This document shows positions 44,266 through 53,883 of a DNA stretch of 64,000 nucleotides, piece by piece; within the stretch, counting starts at the first letter, position 1, and the number at the start of each line of letters is the position of its first letter. This stretch comes from Zhongshania marina (lineage in GTDB: Bacteria > Pseudomonadota > Gammaproteobacteria > Pseudomonadales > Spongiibacteraceae), in NCBI RefSeq assembly GCF_002915595.1, contig NZ_PQGG01000007.1, positions 248,001 to 312,000 on the forward strand, in the 5' to 3' direction. The translations under genes were made by a program, and so were the position numbers. Below the pieces are notes generated by a model, which saw nothing but the letters and a program-made list of their open reading frames with translations, did not search any database and was not told the origin of the DNA.

Positions 44266-45228
44266 ATGCGTAACTTTATAAAGGAAGTCGGCCTCGTCAT
44301 CGGCATTGAACAAAATACCACCAGCCAACTTGAAAAACTTCTGTCTGGCTTAGGTGGCTTTTTCGGGATTAGCCTGTGCTACTTAATATCGAACATCTAT
44401 GTTTCTGGCCCAGCAAGCTTGCTCATTGTGGCCTCCGCCGGCGCTTCAGCTGTGCTTGTCTTTGCCGTACCCCACGGCGCGTTGTCACAACCGTGGCCGG
44501 TTATCGGCGGCCACCTTGTATCTGCCTGCATTGGCGTGTACTGTCAACAGCATATCGCTGACATCCAAATTGCCGCCGCCGTCGCTGTCGGCCTCGCCAT
44601 ATTTGCGATGTATCATATGCGCTGCCTACACCCTCCTGGCGGCGCCACCGCGCTTTTTGCGGTAGCCGGCGGCGACAGCATATATTCCCTTGGCTATGCC
44701 TACGTCGTTTTTCCCGTACTCTTAAATACACTTGCCCTCGTTGGCTGCGGCGTACTTTTTAACGCCCTATTTAAATGGCGCCGCTATCCCGGCCACTGGT
44801 TTCGCCGTGAGTACGCGGGATCAACTTCCATCGCCAAACGTGGATTCCGCCATATCAGCCCCGACATCGCCCAAGAGGATTTTGCCGCCGCACTGCACCA
44901 AATGAACTCATTCATTGATGTTACACCCGATGATTTAAGTGAATTATTTGAATTAGCATCGCGCAGCGCCCGGCGTAGAACACGAAAGCCGTTAAAAATT
45001 CAAACCGGCCTGTGTTACAGCAATGCGGCACGGGGTGAGCAATGGGCGGTAAGGGAGGTGTTAGCCATAGAGGGAAAGCGCATCACCTTTCGCACCGCAG
45101 CGGGTAAAAGTGACGATGTTATCGGCATAGATCAATCATGTTCACTCCGCAGCTTTAAACAGTGGGCGCGCTGCAAAGTTATTATGTCGAGTGGTTTATG
45201 GGTTCCCTGCGAACTATCTAACGATTAG
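44266..45228 (+). CDS. HPP-family membrane protein
   Basis: 320 residues. Four to five membrane segments cover residues 25-170, including MRCLHPPGGATALFAVAGG with the HPP motif that names the family. The last 120 residues are soluble (DFAAALHQMNSFIDVTPDDLSELFELASR and onward). Plant plastid members take part in nitrite transport; bacterial roles are unclear. It is divergent from lysR. Confidence 0.85.
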   Translation: MRNFIKEVGLVIGIEQNTTSQLEKLLSGLGGFFGISLCYLISNIYVSGPASLLIVASAGASAVLVFAVPHGALSQPWPVIGGHLVSACIGVYCQQHIADIQIAAAVAVGLAIFAMYHMRCLHPPGGATALFAVAGGDSIYSLGYAYVVFPVLLNTLALVGCGVLFNALFKWRRYPGHWFRREYAGSTSIAKRGFRHISPDIAQEDFAAALHQMNSFIDVTPDDLSELFELASRSARRRTRKPLKIQTGLCYSNAARGEQWAVREVLAIEGKRITFRTAAGKSDDVIGIDQSCSLRSFKQWARCKVIMSSGLWVPCELSND

Positions 45229-45596
45229 TCCTTGGCGAAAAAATGGAGCCACACATCACGCACATCAAACACCAAGGACAGGCCGTTGCAGGCCGCGAGC
45301 ACTAGCAGATATATTTTATAATTACCCTCTGCCAATGGAATTTCACGCAGCACAAAATACAGCAGGGGTACCCACAATATATGCGCCAAACCGAGCACCC
45401 GTTGATAGCCAACCATACTAAACATCAGCAACATTGCGCTTGCCGAGATTAAAAAGGTGGCAAAGATCACTTTCGCCAGCCACTCATCCCAAAACAATAG
45501 GCTTGTTAAATTAGCCGCCATAAGTATCGCAACCCAAATGACAATCCACATGGGTTGGCGCAGTAATTCACTAAAAAATAAAAACGGGTTCGTCAT
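45225..45596 (-). CDS. Small four-helix membrane protein, unknown
   Basis: 123 residues from an ATG at 45596, which begins directly before the hydrophobic core; a longer frame to 45749 lacks support. Four membrane segments (MWIVIWVAILMAANLTSLLFW, VIFATFLISASAMLLMFSM, ILWVPLLYFVLREI and IYLLVLAACNGLSLVFDV). It overlaps the end of the convergent HPP gene by four bases. No family recognised. Confidence 0.75.
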   Translation of the reverse strand: MTNPFLFFSELLRQPMWIVIWVAILMAANLTSLLFWDEWLAKVIFATFLISASAMLLMFSMVGYQRVLGLAHILWVPLLYFVLREIPLAEGNYKIYLLVLAACNGLSLVFDVRDVWLHFFAKD

Positions 45597-45761
45597 AAGC
45601 CTGTACTCTTTGATTATTATTTTAGCCAACGAATAAAACCGCATATTGGCTAGGAAGTAATACAGAGACTCGCCCGCATTAGGTTTGTTACACCGGGTAT
45701 GGGCTTTCAAAATCAAGTGCCATCTTGCGCCTACATAATGAAGACGCAATCAGAGCTCGCA

Positions 45762-46457
45762 CTAACTCACTTTAGTAAACAGCAAATCCCACACGCCGTG
45801 CCCCAGGCGCTCGCCACGTTTTTCAAACTTCGTAATGGGACGATAGTCTGGACGTGGCGAATACGCTCTGTCACCGGCCATATTGCTATAGCCTTCGGCC
45901 TCGCTCATTACGTCCATCATGTGTTCGGCGTAATTTTCCCAGTCGGTCGCCAAGTGCAGTACACCGCCTACGTTTAATTTGCTGCGTAGCGCCTGCACAA
46001 ATTGCGGCTGGATAAGGCGGCGCTTGTGGTGACGGGCTTTATGCCAGGGGTCGGGAAAATAGACCTGGACGCGACTTAAACTATTATCAGGTATGCACTG
46101 TGCCAACACCTCTACCGCGTCGTCTTCATAGGTGCGGACATTTTTCAAACCGGCGTCCTGCACCAAGTACATAAGACGACCAACGCCGGGGGTGTGAACC
46201 TCTACGCCGATAAAATCATTTTCTGGGGCATTGGCGGCCATTTCAGCGAGGGAATCACCCATACCGAAACCAATTTCAAGCACCACCGGCGCCACACGCC
46301 CAAAGGTATTTTCAAAGTTTTGCATGCCGTCGCTGCGCTGCAAGCCCAGCTCAGCGAGGTTAATCTCATAGGCCCGACGCTGACCGTCGGTCATTCTTCC
46401 GGTGCGAAGAACAAAGCTTTTAATCCGGCGCCGGATAGGTGCGGCATTCTCAGTCAT
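45762..46457 (-). CDS. trmB: tRNA (guanine-46-N7)-methyltransferase
   Basis: 231 residues. [15 protein letters not shown] is the SAM-binding loop, [15 protein letters not shown] follows, and [21 protein letters not shown] with [10 protein letters not shown] are TrmB-specific. The ATG at 46457 overlaps the stop of the upstream DUF423 gene by one base (TAATG) and has GGAAAG upstream; the longer frame to 46544 is out of keeping with the family. Confidence 0.96.
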   Translation of the reverse strand: MTENAAPIRRRIKSFVLRTGRMTDGQRRAYEINLAELGLQRSDGMQNFENTFGRVAPVVLEIGFGMGDSLAEMAANAPENDFIGVEVHTPGVGRLMYLVQDAGLKNVRTYEDDAVEVLAQCIPDNSLSRVQVYFPDPWHKARHHKRRLIQPQFVQALRSKLNVGGVLHLATDWENYAEHMMDVMSEAEGYSNMAGDRAYSPRPDYRPITKFEKRGERLGHGVWDLLFTKVS

Positions 46458-46831
46458 TACATCGCTTTCCATGCAGAGTAGGCCAAACACGCCCAAGCCA
46501 CTAAAAACATTAAACCACCAATCGGAGTGATCGCGCCCAGCCACCGTGTTCCGGTTAATGCCAAGGCGTACAAGCTGCCGCTGAAGACGAGCGTCCCAGC
46601 AAAAAACAAAACAGCAGATATTCGCAATGATAGATGCTGAACACCGCTATGCATAAGCACGCCAACGATGAGCAACGCGAAACAATGATAAAAATGGTAC
46701 TGAACAGCGATTTGATACACCGCCATCATGTCGGCAGGCAAGCTCGCCTTTAAGCCGTGCGCGCCAAATGCGCCCAAGCCAACCGCCAAAAATCCTAAAA
46801 CCGCCGCTACAAAAAGCGTTAGGGAAGCCAT
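46457..46831 (-). CDS. DUF423 (YgdD-like) inner-membrane protein
   Basis: 124 residues with four hydrophobic segments. [18 protein letters not shown] at the N-terminus and [23 protein letters not shown] are the family landmarks. Function unknown. Translationally coupled to trmB. Confidence 0.88.
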   Translation of the reverse strand: MASLTLFVAAVLGFLAVGLGAFGAHGLKASLPADMMAVYQIAVQYHFYHCFALLIVGVLMHSGVQHLSLRISAVLFFAGTLVFSGSLYALALTGTRWLGAITPIGGLMFLVAWACLAYSAWKAM

Positions 46832-46942
46832 GTGTATACCCAGATAGTAATTGATGGCGCTATTGTACGGATCTAGACGGGCTTAAAAAAGCCAAGTGCC
46901 GCAACAACTCGTAAATGACGCGCTTTCTGCTAGGCAAAAATG

Positions 46943-46969
46943 AAAAAGCCCCGCGTTGCGAGGCTTTTT
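46943..46969. terminator. Terminator after rpoH
   Basis: AAAAAGCC-N-CGC / GCG-N-GGCTTTTT with one mismatch and a three-base loop ends 19 bp beyond the rpoH stop. On the reverse strand the stem is followed by CATTTTTG. Confidence 0.8.
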
Positions 46970-46988
46970 AAAACACTAAAACTAAAAG

Positions 46989-47837
46989 CTAGGCTTCCAT
47001 TGCCGCCCGCAGTTTTTTCATTGCGGCTTGTTCTAGCTGGCGAATACGCTCAGCTGAAACGCCGTAACGGTCTGCCAAATCATGCAAGGTCGCCTTGCTA
47101 TCACCCAGCCAGCGGCTTTGCAGAATGTCGCGACTGCGCTCATCAAGCTCAGACAAAGCCAGTGACAGATTCTGGTGATTACTCTCTTCCAGATCATCGG
47201 ACTCTAGCAATAAAGCAGGGTCAGCACTGTGATCTTCAAGGTAGTGAACCGGTGCGACGGGGCCGCGCTCGTCGTCGGTGTCGGCATCAAAACCCACATC
47301 TACCGAACTCAGACGACCTTCCATTCTGCGCACTTCGGCAACGTCTACACCCAAATCAGCGGCAACAGCGTGCACCTCATCATTGCTCAACCAAGACAGC
47401 TGCTTTTTCGCGCTGCGAAGATTAAAGAACAATTTACGCTGTGCCTTGGTCGTCGCAATTTTAACAATGCGCCAGTTGCGCAAAACGTACTCGTGAATCT
47501 CAGCCTTAATCCAATGAACAGCAAATGACACCAAGCGCACGCCTTTTTCAGGGTCGAAACGCTTAACAGCCTTCATTAGACCTACATTACCTTCTTGGAT
47601 CAGATCAGCCTGGGCCAGGCCATAGCCTTTGTAACTTTTAGCAATATGCACAACAAAGCGCAGATGCGACATAACTAATTGACGTGCCGCCTCGACGTTG
47701 CCGTGATAAAACAGATCCTCAGCCAGCTCACGCTCACGCTCTGCGCTAAGCACAGGGATGCTGCCGACCGACTGAATATATGCAGAGAGATCACCACCCG
47801 GTACAAGCTGCTGTATCGGCTGTAGATGAGTACTCAT
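46989..47837 (-). CDS. rpoH: RNA polymerase heat-shock sigma factor (sigma-32)
   Basis: 282 residues. [28 protein letters not shown] (region 1.2), [88 protein letters not shown] (region 2 and the RpoH box), and [25 protein letters not shown] (region 4.2) are all present. TAGGAGGATG is an excellent ribosome site. It follows ftsX as in most gammaproteobacteria, with its own promoter. Confidence 0.98.
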   Translation of the reverse strand: MSTHLQPIQQLVPGGDLSAYIQSVGSIPVLSAERERELAEDLFYHGNVEAARQLVMSHLRFVVHIAKSYKGYGLAQADLIQEGNVGLMKAVKRFDPEKGVRLVSFAVHWIKAEIHEYVLRNWRIVKIATTKAQRKLFFNLRSAKKQLSWLSNDEVHAVAADLGVDVAEVRRMEGRLSSVDVGFDADTDDERGPVAPVHYLEDHSADPALLLESDDLEESNHQNLSLALSELDERSRDILQSRWLGDSKATLHDLADRYGVSAERIRQLEQAAMKKLRAAMEA

Positions 47838-47888
47838 TGCACATCCTCCTAAAATTCGTTGATGAAACTACGTTTTACACCGCTGCTT

Positions 47889-47917
47889 ATTAGAGTACCA
47901 AACGCACCAAAGTTCAA
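47889..47917 (-). promoter_or_regulatory. rpoH promoter (sigma-70-like)
   Basis: On the reverse strand TTGAAC (47917-47912) and TCTAAT (47894-47889) are 17 bp apart, between the ftsX stop and the rpoH start. This would let rpoH be made independently of ftsYEX. Confidence 0.55.
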
Positions 47918-47959
47918 GTACCAAGCAGAAAACCCACTCAACACGGGGAATTCAGCGAA

Positions 47960-48991
47960 TCAGCGCGGCTCAATAGCCCGCAATTCACGCCCCACAACCA
48001 GCCATGCGCCCAATAAACCCAGCATGGCAGCAAATAGCCACAAGACTATAGTATCAATAAAGCCGAGGCCCAATAGGTGAAAGTCACTCTGGTAAGACTG
48101 TGATAAATCAGCAATAGGGCCACTTAGCCACCACAGCCCGCTTTGCACCAAGATCCACGCCACCAAACCACCACCAAGACCGTACCACAATCCGGTGTAC
48201 AAAAATGGTCTGCGCACAAAGGCATTGGTGCCCCCGACCAGCTTAACGACAAGAATTTCCGCCCGTCGCCCCTCTATTGCCAATTTAATGGTATTACCAA
48301 TAATGAGTAATACACCGACCGCGAGCATGGCACCAAGCGCCAAGGTTAAACGGCGCCCAAGCTCAGTAATACGATTTAAACGCTGCAACCACTCCATATC
48401 TAGCTTTGCCAATTCGACTTCTGGCAATAGCCCTAGCGAGGCCTGCAATTCCGTCACTGCCGCAGCAGAAACATTGGCCTCACGGGGAGTCACCACGATT
48501 AAGCTGGGCAGCGGGTTGGCATCGAGCTGATCAAGTACGTCGCCAAACCCCGAACTAGCGCGGAATTCTTCTAGCGCGGCATCTGGAGAAATATAGTCCG
48601 CCGCTACAACGCCATCGCGCTCAGCAATATTGCGTCGCAACACCTCGGCCTGCCCGCTACTCACGCTGGGCTTTAAAAATAGTGATATACGCGCTGCGCC
48701 TTCCCAACCGTCACTAACCGCATCGATATTATTCAAGCCTACGTAGAGGCTTGTTGGCAGCGCCAAGGCGATAGCGATCACTAAGGTGGTCATGATAGTG
48801 GTTGCCGGACGAGCGACAAGACGACGCAAACTGTCTATTGCCACCTGTTGATGGTGGCTGCGGTAGCCGGCTAGGCGGTCACTTAAACTGGTTTTGTGCT
48901 TACGCGCACCCTTGATATCTTTTTTGCCGGCAGGTGCCTGCAATTGGCCCAAGCGGCGCTTATTCATTCTATTCTGCTTATTCGGGGACAT
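47960..48991 (-). CDS. ftsX: Cell division protein FtsX
   Basis: 343 residues. A basic cytoplasmic N-terminus, first membrane helix (ATTIMTTLVIAIALALPTSLYV), a periplasmic domain, and three more helices near the end give the four-helix MacB/FtsX layout. The ATG at 48991 has GGAGG eight bases upstream; in-frame ATGs at 48997 and 49024 are alternatives. It overlaps the ftsE end by 14 bases. With FtsE it controls septal peptidoglycan hydrolases. Confidence 0.95.
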   Translation of the reverse strand: MSPNKQNRMNKRRLGQLQAPAGKKDIKGARKHKTSLSDRLAGYRSHHQQVAIDSLRRLVARPATTIMTTLVIAIALALPTSLYVGLNNIDAVSDGWEGAARISLFLKPSVSSGQAEVLRRNIAERDGVVAADYISPDAALEEFRASSGFGDVLDQLDANPLPSLIVVTPREANVSAAAVTELQASLGLLPEVELAKLDMEWLQRLNRITELGRRLTLALGAMLAVGVLLIIGNTIKLAIEGRRAEILVVKLVGGTNAFVRRPFLYTGLWYGLGGGLVAWILVQSGLWWLSGPIADLSQSYQSDFHLLGLGFIDTIVLWLFAAMLGLLGAWLVVGRELRAIEPR

Positions 48992-49658
48992 TGTCATCCC
49001 CTCCCCGTGTGACCAGCTGCCCATTGCGCAAGGTCAGCAGACGATAGGGCATCCGCGCAATCAAACCGAGGTCGTGGGTGGCGATAAGTACGGTCACGCC
49101 GACCTGCTTAAACTGCTCAAACAAATGCATAATTTCAGCGGACAATTGTGGGTCAAGGTTACCCGTGGGTTCATCGGCCAATAATAAGGCAGGCTTATTC
49201 ACCACCGCGCGGGCAATCCCCACCCGCTGCTGCTCTCCCCCAGACAGGGTAATAGGGTTTTTCCGCTCCTTATCTAGCAGGCCCACCTTGTCTAAGGCCG
49301 CCCGCACCCGACGGCCGATGTCGCGATGACCATAACCAGCAATAATTAGCGGCAGCGCAACATTGTCGTAGACGGTGCGGTCGAACAACAACTGATGATT
49401 CTGAAAAACCACCCCAACATCGCGGCGCACCTCTGGTATGCGGCGCGCCGGTAGGCTCGACAGATTCCGTCCACCGACAATAACTTGTCCGGAGCTGGCT
49501 CGCTCCATCACCATAATCAGCTTGAGCAAGGTGCTTTTACCAGCGCCACTGTGGCCGGTTAAAAAGCGCATTTCGCCACGGGGAATATGGAAGCTCAGGT
49601 TAGTGAGCGCTTCATAACCGCCTTCATAACGCTTGCAAACCTGATCAAATTCAATCAT
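48978..49658 (-). CDS. ftsE: Cell division ATP-binding protein FtsE
   Basis: 226 residues. Walker A GHSGAGKST, Q-loop VVFQNHQLL, signature LSGGEQQRVGIARA and Walker B LLLADEPTGNLD. The start at 49658 overlaps the ftsY stop as ATGA; a GTG at 49673 is less likely. It forms the ABC-type complex with FtsX at the divisome. Confidence 0.97.
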   Translation of the reverse strand: MIEFDQVCKRYEGGYEALTNLSFHIPRGEMRFLTGHSGAGKSTLLKLIMVMERASSGQVIVGGRNLSSLPARRIPEVRRDVGVVFQNHQLLFDRTVYDNVALPLIIAGYGHRDIGRRVRAALDKVGLLDKERKNPITLSGGEQQRVGIARAVVNKPALLLADEPTGNLDPQLSAEIMHLFEQFKQVGVTVLIATHDLGLIARMPYRLLTLRNGQLVTRGGDDNVPE

Positions 49659-50770
49659 TGCTTTTGCTGCCACCCAAATAAGGCACCAACAAACTCATTG
49701 GCCCGGAATGGGCGCAAGTCCAAAATACCCTCGCCCGCGCCAATAAATCGAATCGGAATACCAAGCTGCTTGCTAATCGCAAAAACAATACCGCCCTTCG
49801 CGGTGCCGTCGAGCTTCGTTAAGGTCAAACCGGTAACACCCACCGCCTGCTGAAAATGCTTGGCTTGGGACAGCGCGTTTTGACCTGTGCCGGCGTCTAA
49901 AACCAGCATCACCTCATGGGGTGCATCTGGGTCTAACTTTTTAAGCACTCGAACGACTTTCTTCAATTCTTCCATCAAATTGTCTTTGTTGTGCAAGCGG
50001 CCGGCCGTATCGGCAATCAAAATATCGACATCTCTTGCCTGCGCCGCCTGCAGAGCGTCAAACAGCACCGAAGCACTGTCGGCACCAGTGTGTTGAGCGA
50101 TAACGGGAACATCGTTACGCTCACCCCACACCTGAAGCTGCTCTACCGCCGCCGCGCGGAAGGTATCTCCCGCCGCCAGCATGACCGAGCGGCCGCCGGC
50201 CTGAAACTGCTTAGCCAGCTTGCCGATGGTGGTGGTCTTACCAACACCGTTAACCCCAACCATTAAAATAACATAGGGTTTGTCGCTAACAGGAATGACT
50301 AACTCCTCTTCTGCAGCGGCAAGCATAGTGCTTAGCTCCTGCTGCAAAGCGATATATAAGGCTTCTGGGTCATTTAGCTCTTTGCGGGACACGCGGCTAG
50401 TCAGATTGCTAATGATCTCTTGGGTCGCGTCGACACCCACATCAGCCATCAGCAAATGGGTTTCGATTTCTTCCAGCAGCTCGTCATCAATTTCTTTGCG
50501 GCCGAGGAATAAATTGGCCATCCCCTCGCCAAGCTGCGCGCCGGTCTTACTCAGACCTTCACGGAAGCGAACCAGCAGTGATGCCTGCTCTTCTGGCGAC
50601 AATTCCAGATGTTGCCAAGGCGCCACCTCAGCATCATCGATAAAGCCCTCTGCTGCGGCTAACGCGGCTTGGTCTTCTTCTGAGCCAACAAAAGACTCTT
50701 TAAAACGGGTAAATAAACCCTTCTTTTTAACTTCCGGCTCTAGTTCCGACGGTGTCGCTTTATCTGTCAT
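49655..50770 (-). CDS. ftsY: Signal recognition particle receptor FtsY
   Basis: 371 residues. An acidic N-terminal A domain (1-75), an N domain, and the SRP GTPase G domain with GVNGVGKTTTIGKLA (G1), DTFRAAAVEQL, DTAGRLHNKDNLMEEL and TKLDGTAKGG. It docks ribosome-SRP complexes at the membrane. First gene of ftsY-ftsE-ftsX. Confidence 0.98.
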   Translation of the reverse strand: MTDKATPSELEPEVKKKGLFTRFKESFVGSEEDQAALAAAEGFIDDAEVAPWQHLELSPEEQASLLVRFREGLSKTGAQLGEGMANLFLGRKEIDDELLEEIETHLLMADVGVDATQEIISNLTSRVSRKELNDPEALYIALQQELSTMLAAAEEELVIPVSDKPYVILMVGVNGVGKTTTIGKLAKQFQAGGRSVMLAAGDTFRAAAVEQLQVWGERNDVPVIAQHTGADSASVLFDALQAAQARDVDILIADTAGRLHNKDNLMEELKKVVRVLKKLDPDAPHEVMLVLDAGTGQNALSQAKHFQQAVGVTGLTLTKLDGTAKGGIVFAISKQLGIPIRFIGAGEGILDLRPFRANEFVGALFGWQQKQ

Positions 50771-50858
50771 GCAGGTATATAAATTCCAAGGTAAGGTTTA
50801 CAGCAAAAATAAAAGCCTTATCCTACCATTTCTCTGAGTAACTGGCACCGGAATACCC

Positions 50859-51440
50859 ATGCGCAAACCGCAAGGCGACAACAAAGCAGCCCAAGGCATG
50901 CTAAGAATCATCGGCGGCCAATGGCGCAGCAGAAAACTGCACTTTCAAGCCGCAGAGGGACTGCGCCCCACCAGCGACCGGATTCGGGAAACCCTCTTTA
51001 ACTGGCTTAGTCCCCACATTCACGGAGCTCACTGCCTAGATTTATTCGCAGGATCTGGAGCACTTGGCCTTGAGGCGCTGTCCCGCTACGCCGCACATTG
51101 TGATTTCGTCGAAACCGACAGCACCACATGCCGGCAAATACGTGATCACCTCACCACCTTAAAGTGCAATACCGCAGCGGTACACTGCCAAACTGCACAA
51201 TCGTATATCGCCGCTAACGATATAAAACACAGCATTATTTTCCTCGACCCACCATTTCACAAACAGCTATTAACACCCATCATTGAAGCCTTAGCCGGTA
51301 AATCCTTGGGCGATGACACGCTCATTTATATTGAAACCGCAGCAGACGAAGCCTTGCCGCTACTGCCAAGCCATTGGCATACCGACAAAGAAAAAAAGGC
51401 CGGCCACGTTAATTACCGCCTGATCTCCGTTCACAATTAA
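50859..51440 (+). CDS. rsmD: 16S rRNA (guanine-966-N2)-methyltransferase
   Basis: 193 residues. RIIGGQWRSRKL, GLRPTSDRIRETLFNWL, DLFAGSGALGLEALSR (SAM loop) and the catalytic DPPF in IIFLDPPFHKQ are the RsmD signatures. It is divergent from ftsY, the usual arrangement. An internal ATG (Met14) is a possible shorter start. Confidence 0.97.
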   Translation: MRKPQGDNKAAQGMLRIIGGQWRSRKLHFQAAEGLRPTSDRIRETLFNWLSPHIHGAHCLDLFAGSGALGLEALSRYAAHCDFVETDSTTCRQIRDHLTTLKCNTAAVHCQTAQSYIAANDIKHSIIFLDPPFHKQLLTPIIEALAGKSLGDDTLIYIETAADEALPLLPSHWHTDKEKKAGHVNYRLISVHN

Positions 51441-51549
51441 ATACACAGCACAGAGTCACACCCCGTCGTTTAAACCAACTAGCCCGAACTGAGTATTCAA
51501 TTCACCCCTCGCCGCAACAACAATAGAGAGAATTCAACACATAATAAAA

Positions 51550-52761
51550 ATGGACGGGCTTATGAGCGGCACCCAACACGGCATTGCGGATTGTTTTTCT
51601 CCTGCCTCTATCAACGGTCTTCAGCTCAAAAACCGCTTTATCAAGGCGGGCACCTTCGAAAATATGACCCCCAGCGGTGTACCCGGCGCGGCACTCAATA
51701 ATTTCCACGGCACCTTAGCTGATGGCGGCATCGCGATGACGACCTTAGGTTACTGCGCCGTGGAAGCGGATGGCCGCCTAAATGAAGGCATGATGTATAT
51801 GCATGAGGGCATCCGCCCGCAACTCACTGCGCTGATTTCTGATTTGCATTCCCGTGGCACCAAGGTGTCTGGACAAATGGCACACTGCGGGGGATTTTCA
51901 AAGAACAGTGAACTCCGGCGTCGGCGACCACTAGGCCCAAGTTTTGGCTTAAACGGCCTAGGCTTATCTCGCGGCATGTTGTTTTGCGACGCCATGACCC
52001 TCAGCGATATCGACGAGCTTATTCAACATTATTACCAAGCCGCAGTTTTTATGAAGTCGGTAGGCTTTGACGCCCTAGAAATTCACTTTGGTCACGGCTA
52101 CGGCCTCTGCCAATTTATGAGCCCGAAAACAAATAAGCGTAAAGATAATTACGGCGGCAGTTTTGAAAACCGCATGCGACTTCCGTTACAAGTCTTAGCC
52201 GCCGTCCGCGATGCAGTCGGCGAAGACTTTCCACTGCTGGCAAAAATCAGCATGACCGAAGGTGTGCGCGGCGGCCTTCATTACGATGACGCTATTGAGA
52301 TCAGCAAGCTATTAGATAGCGCCGGTATAGACGGCATTATCACCAGCGGTGGCACCAGCACAATGAACCCCATGATTATGTTCCGTGGCGGCAATATATT
52401 GCCCGGCATGTTACGCACAGAAAAAAGTCGCGTAATGCGCTTGGCATTGCGCATGATGGGAAAATCCATGTTCAAAGATTACCCCTACCATGAGCTATAT
52501 TTTTTAAAACAGGCGAAACGCATCCGCGAAGCGGTGTCCTGCAAGATGATCTACGTTGGTGGCGCAAGCAGTAACGCAAGCTTTGCCACACTCATGGAGC
52601 AGGGTTTTGATTTTATACAGCTGGGCCGAACCTTGCTTAGCGATCCCGACCTTCCAAACCGCGCGCAAGCAGACGCCAATTTCATAAGCCGCTGCACCCA
52701 TTGCAACGACTGTGTAAGCACCATAGAAAGTCCGCAGGGGATTCATTGCACTCAATTTTAA
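51550..52761 (+). CDS. OYE-family oxidoreductase with C-terminal iron-sulfur cysteines
   Basis: 403 residues. FMN-barrel motifs: LKNRFIKAGTFENM, GQMAHCGGFS, and LEIHFGHGYGLCQFMSPKTNKRKDNYGGSFENRMR in place of the usual H-x-A-H. The C-terminus has CTHCNDC plus a Cys in IHCTQF, the [4Fe-4S] pattern of 2,4-dienoyl-CoA reductase. The FAD/NAD domain of that enzyme is missing, so electrons must come from a separate partner. It may act with the Ddn-like or membrane proteins downstream. Confidence 0.88.
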   Translation: MDGLMSGTQHGIADCFSPASINGLQLKNRFIKAGTFENMTPSGVPGAALNNFHGTLADGGIAMTTLGYCAVEADGRLNEGMMYMHEGIRPQLTALISDLHSRGTKVSGQMAHCGGFSKNSELRRRRPLGPSFGLNGLGLSRGMLFCDAMTLSDIDELIQHYYQAAVFMKSVGFDALEIHFGHGYGLCQFMSPKTNKRKDNYGGSFENRMRLPLQVLAAVRDAVGEDFPLLAKISMTEGVRGGLHYDDAIEISKLLDSAGIDGIITSGGTSTMNPMIMFRGGNILPGMLRTEKSRVMRLALRMMGKSMFKDYPYHELYFLKQAKRIREAVSCKMIYVGGASSNASFATLMEQGFDFIQLGRTLLSDPDLPNRAQADANFISRCTHCNDCVSTIESPQGIHCTQF

Positions 52762-52763
52762 AT

Positions 52764-53216
52764 TTATGTTTTATTTTTCTGATGCCCGAATAAATTAAAT
52801 ATAAAAATAGCGAAGGAAAAAATGGGTAGGGTGCCGGGAATATAAAAGCCATACACCACAAAGGCTTCTAAGGGGGTTTCTGGCACAATTAGCCGCTTAG
52901 CAATAAATAAAGCATTTATAATTGGACCAATGATATTGGCGTAGCAACCCAATACTAAAATAATTCGCGCCGCATTAATAAACCGCGCCTCCACGTCAAT
53001 GCGCAACCACACTCCCGCCACAGCCAAAACGACTAAACCATTCGCCAGCCCTTCCATATGAGCAAATCGCCAAGCGCCATAAGTAGGACTGCTCATATCT
53101 TGTGTCGCCGCGGCAATAGAAAAACCGATTCCCGATAGCAGACCCAAAAACAAAATGATAACGCCATGCAGCGCTAAACGGCGCTGCTGTGATACGGCGA
53201 TAGAGGCATCCGACAT
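52764..53216 (-). CDS. Four-helix membrane protein resembling StyC / hydroxylaminobenzene mutase
   Basis: 150 residues, four membrane segments. LHGVIILFLGLLSGIGF in helix one, AWRFAHMEGLANGLVVLAVAGVW in helix two and LVLGCYANIIGPIINALF in helix three follow the layout of styrene oxide isomerase StyC and hydroxylaminobenzene mutase. His53 with Asn59 six residues later matches the heme-ligand region of StyC as I recall it; the catalytic Tyr region of StyC is not matched. The real substrate is unknown. Convergent with the OYE gene, whose stop is two bases away. Confidence 0.68.
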   Translation of the reverse strand: MSDASIAVSQQRRLALHGVIILFLGLLSGIGFSIAAATQDMSSPTYGAWRFAHMEGLANGLVVLAVAGVWLRIDVEARFINAARIILVLGCYANIIGPIINALFIAKRLIVPETPLEAFVVYGFYIPGTLPIFSFAIFIFNLFGHQKNKT

Positions 53217-53248
53217 GGCTGTATTCCTTATTATTTTATAGAACGGAA

Positions 53249-53743
53249 TTACCGAGGCTTACAGATAAATACCGGAATATCGCGATCTGTACGCGCTTGG
53301 TATTCATCAAAATCGGGATACAAACTTAAGAGGTGCGGCCACAGCTCGCGCTTCTCTTCATCGCTAGCTTGGCAGGCCAAATACGACTGCGTCACACCGC
53401 GAACCATAATATCAATCTCGGGTGTTGCCGCGATATTAAAATACCACTGTGGATGTTTTTCCATCCCCCCTTGCGAGGCAACCAGTAGTTTGTTTTCTCC
53501 CCAAGGCAGATGAATCAAGGCAATTTCACGGCGCGCGCCGCTCTTTCTTCCGGTCATTCCAACAATGCAAATCGGGTAGCCACCGGGGAAGTTCTTTAGC
53601 AGGCGACCGCCACTTTTTTTGTAAACCCAAACATTAAAGCGAGTGTAGTGCTTCATCACCCGCTGAATAAGCCTTTGCCATTTCAATGGGATTTCGTCGA
53701 CGTCCTCGCGACGCGTTTTTACGTAATCGAGCTTATTCGGCAT
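53249..53743 (-). CDS. Ddn-like deazaflavin/flavin-dependent nitroreductase family protein
   Basis: 164 residues. NVWVYKKSGGRLLKNFPGGYPICIVGMTGRKSGARREIALIHLPWGENKLLVASQGGMEKHPQWYFNI is the typical split-barrel pattern of the DUF385/Ddn family, with G-R-K-S-G-x-R-R at the cofactor phosphate site. Family members in actinobacteria use F420; proteobacterial ones may use F420, FMN or heme. It lies upstream of, and parallel to, the StyC-like gene, with a 32 bp gap. Confidence 0.87.
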   Translation of the reverse strand: MPNKLDYVKTRREDVDEIPLKWQRLIQRVMKHYTRFNVWVYKKSGGRLLKNFPGGYPICIVGMTGRKSGARREIALIHLPWGENKLLVASQGGMEKHPQWYFNIAATPEIDIMVRGVTQSYLACQASDEEKRELWPHLLSLYPDFDEYQARTDRDIPVFICKPR

Positions 53744-53836
53744 ATTATTATTCTCAGGATGATTAACTCGCTAATCTTAAGTGAATTCACGCGGCAAGAA
53801 TGTCGTCCATCTGGAGGACATACCTCCTAAGAAGAT

Positions 53837-53874
53837 AAAAAAGACCTGTTAGTTAGCGCTAACAGGTCTTTTTT
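53837..53874. terminator. Strong terminator after the transglutaminase gene
   Basis: A perfect 16-bp inverted repeat, AAAAAAGACCTGTTAG / CTAACAGGTCTTTTTT, with a six-base loop. It lies 10 bp beyond the DUF2126 gene stop and is active-looking on both strands. Confidence 0.9.
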
Positions 53875-53883
53875 AAAGCAACA

